From Trochalopteron elliotii (lineage: Eukaryota > Chordata > Aves > Passeriformes > Leiothrichidae), in the NCBI GenBank assembly GCA_024734555.1, contig JANPWX010000172.1:333973-397972 (forward strand): a stretch of 64,000 nt of DNA, given 5' to 3'. Under the pieces are notes generated by a model. That model was given only the letters and a program-made list of their open reading frames with translations. It ran no database searches and was not told the origin of the DNA. Positions 63,411 through 64,000 of the stretch are shown in pieces (position 1 is the stretch's first letter; the number at the start of each line of letters is the position of its first letter). The position numbers and the translations under genes are program-made.

Positions 63411-63925
63411 GTAAGTACAGATTGTCTGACAGAATTGATCTTCCACTCGAGGTAAATAACAGGGCTTTTTTTCAAAACCTCAGCACTACTTCAAAGTGGC
63501 GTCTTAAGATACAGCTTATTGTGGGTGAGGTTAGTGGTGCAAGTTCAGGCACAGGTAAATGGCTGGTTGCAGAACCAAAATGACTTCAGAAATAAGTGCT
63601 TGCTGGTGTTATTTTGAGCAGTAGCTTGTTGTAGACTGTTCTAAATGCCAGAAGCTCTTAAATGTTATTGTGATTTTGTGGAGTGGACCCTGCATTAGGA
63701 AGAAATAGCTTTTGTGAAAAGTACCACTTAGAGCTAGAAATATTTTTCAGCAAAAACAACTTCAAGCCTCGTTTAAATTGCAGACAACTCTATGACAATA
63801 AGTTCAGAGAAATTCTTTGAATTCAGTGAAGTTCTTACAGCACAGGAGATGGGGAAGTCTAGAAAATAAATGTGACAGCTACAGCTTTTATTCTTATTTT
63901 ATTTATTACTTTTTATTTTATTTAG
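63411..63925. other. Putative intron of the neighbouring gene candidate
   Basis: 515 bp from GTAAGT to tttatttag. Nothing else recognised. Confidence 0.5.
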
Positions 63926-64000
63926 GAGGTCAGCCCACTGAGAGTACATCTCACCAAAGTCCTGTCTATATAAATCTTGATATGCTCCAAAGTCCCAAGT
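63926..64000 (+). CDS. Candidate coding exon, partial at the right edge, same unidentified gene
   Basis: Follows a strong pyrimidine-rich acceptor (ttttatttatttag). Completing the Gly codon begun in the previous candidate, it reads GGQPTESTSHQSPVYINLDM, LQSPK and continues off the window. The SPVYxNL motif faintly recalls tyrosine-containing linkers of the ARHGAP12/27 group, but that likeness is too short to name a gene. Confidence 0.5.

Noticed and set aside
1..64000. tRNA, rRNA or microRNA genes
   Set aside because: No cloverleaf or conserved small RNA sequence was recognised by eye; a covariance-model scan was not possible.

Overview
This is a vertebrate nuclear window, AT-rich and almost entirely intronic. 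It is most likely from a bird. The signs are a decayed CR1 retroposon 3' end of the avian/reptilian kind, two solo retroviral LTRs, low repeat density, and the absence of SINE/LINE families typical of mammals. There are no bacterial-style genes. No long intact ORF looks real; nearly all ORFs of 60-160 codons are chance.

The main content is a decayed but still ordered copy of an axonemal outer-arm dynein heavy chain gene on the + strand, from about 2.4 kb to 61.4 kb. I read 20 separate exon remnants in the correct order and strand, most still flanked by recognisable AG acceptors and GT donors. They run from AAA4 through the stalk coiled coils, AAA5 and AAA6 into the C-terminal region. Diagnostic residues favour DNAH11 over DNAH9/DNAH17. 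Most exons carry disabling lesions: in-frame stops, 1-bp frameshifts, in-frame deletions, or lost splice dinucleotides. Because introns are kept, this is a decayed gene in place or a decayed segmental copy, not a retrocopy. The working interpretation is a unitary DNAH11 pseudogene in a bird lineage. The upstream part (tail, AAA1-AAA3) would lie left of the window. At least three internal exons and all C-terminal exons after 61.4 kb were not found.

Layout: 1-2.4 kb, intron with a 21-G run; 2.4-25.3 kb, AAA4 and stalk exons, with a minus-strand decayed coding-like stretch at 9.5-10.1 kb, a minus-oriented solo LTR with a 6-bp target duplication at 11.66-12.37 kb, and a CpG-rich block at 12.8-13.1 kb; 25.3-46 kb, long introns with a second LTR (27.75-28.42 kb), a CR1 remnant (30.6-31.0 kb) and two exon remnants; 46-61.4 kb, densely spaced AAA5, AAA6 and C-terminal exon remnants; 63.2-64 kb, two phase-compatible open exon candidates of an unidentified neighbouring gene on the + strand, running off the right edge.

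Family assignments rest on reading translated sequence against remembered family sequence. No search was run.
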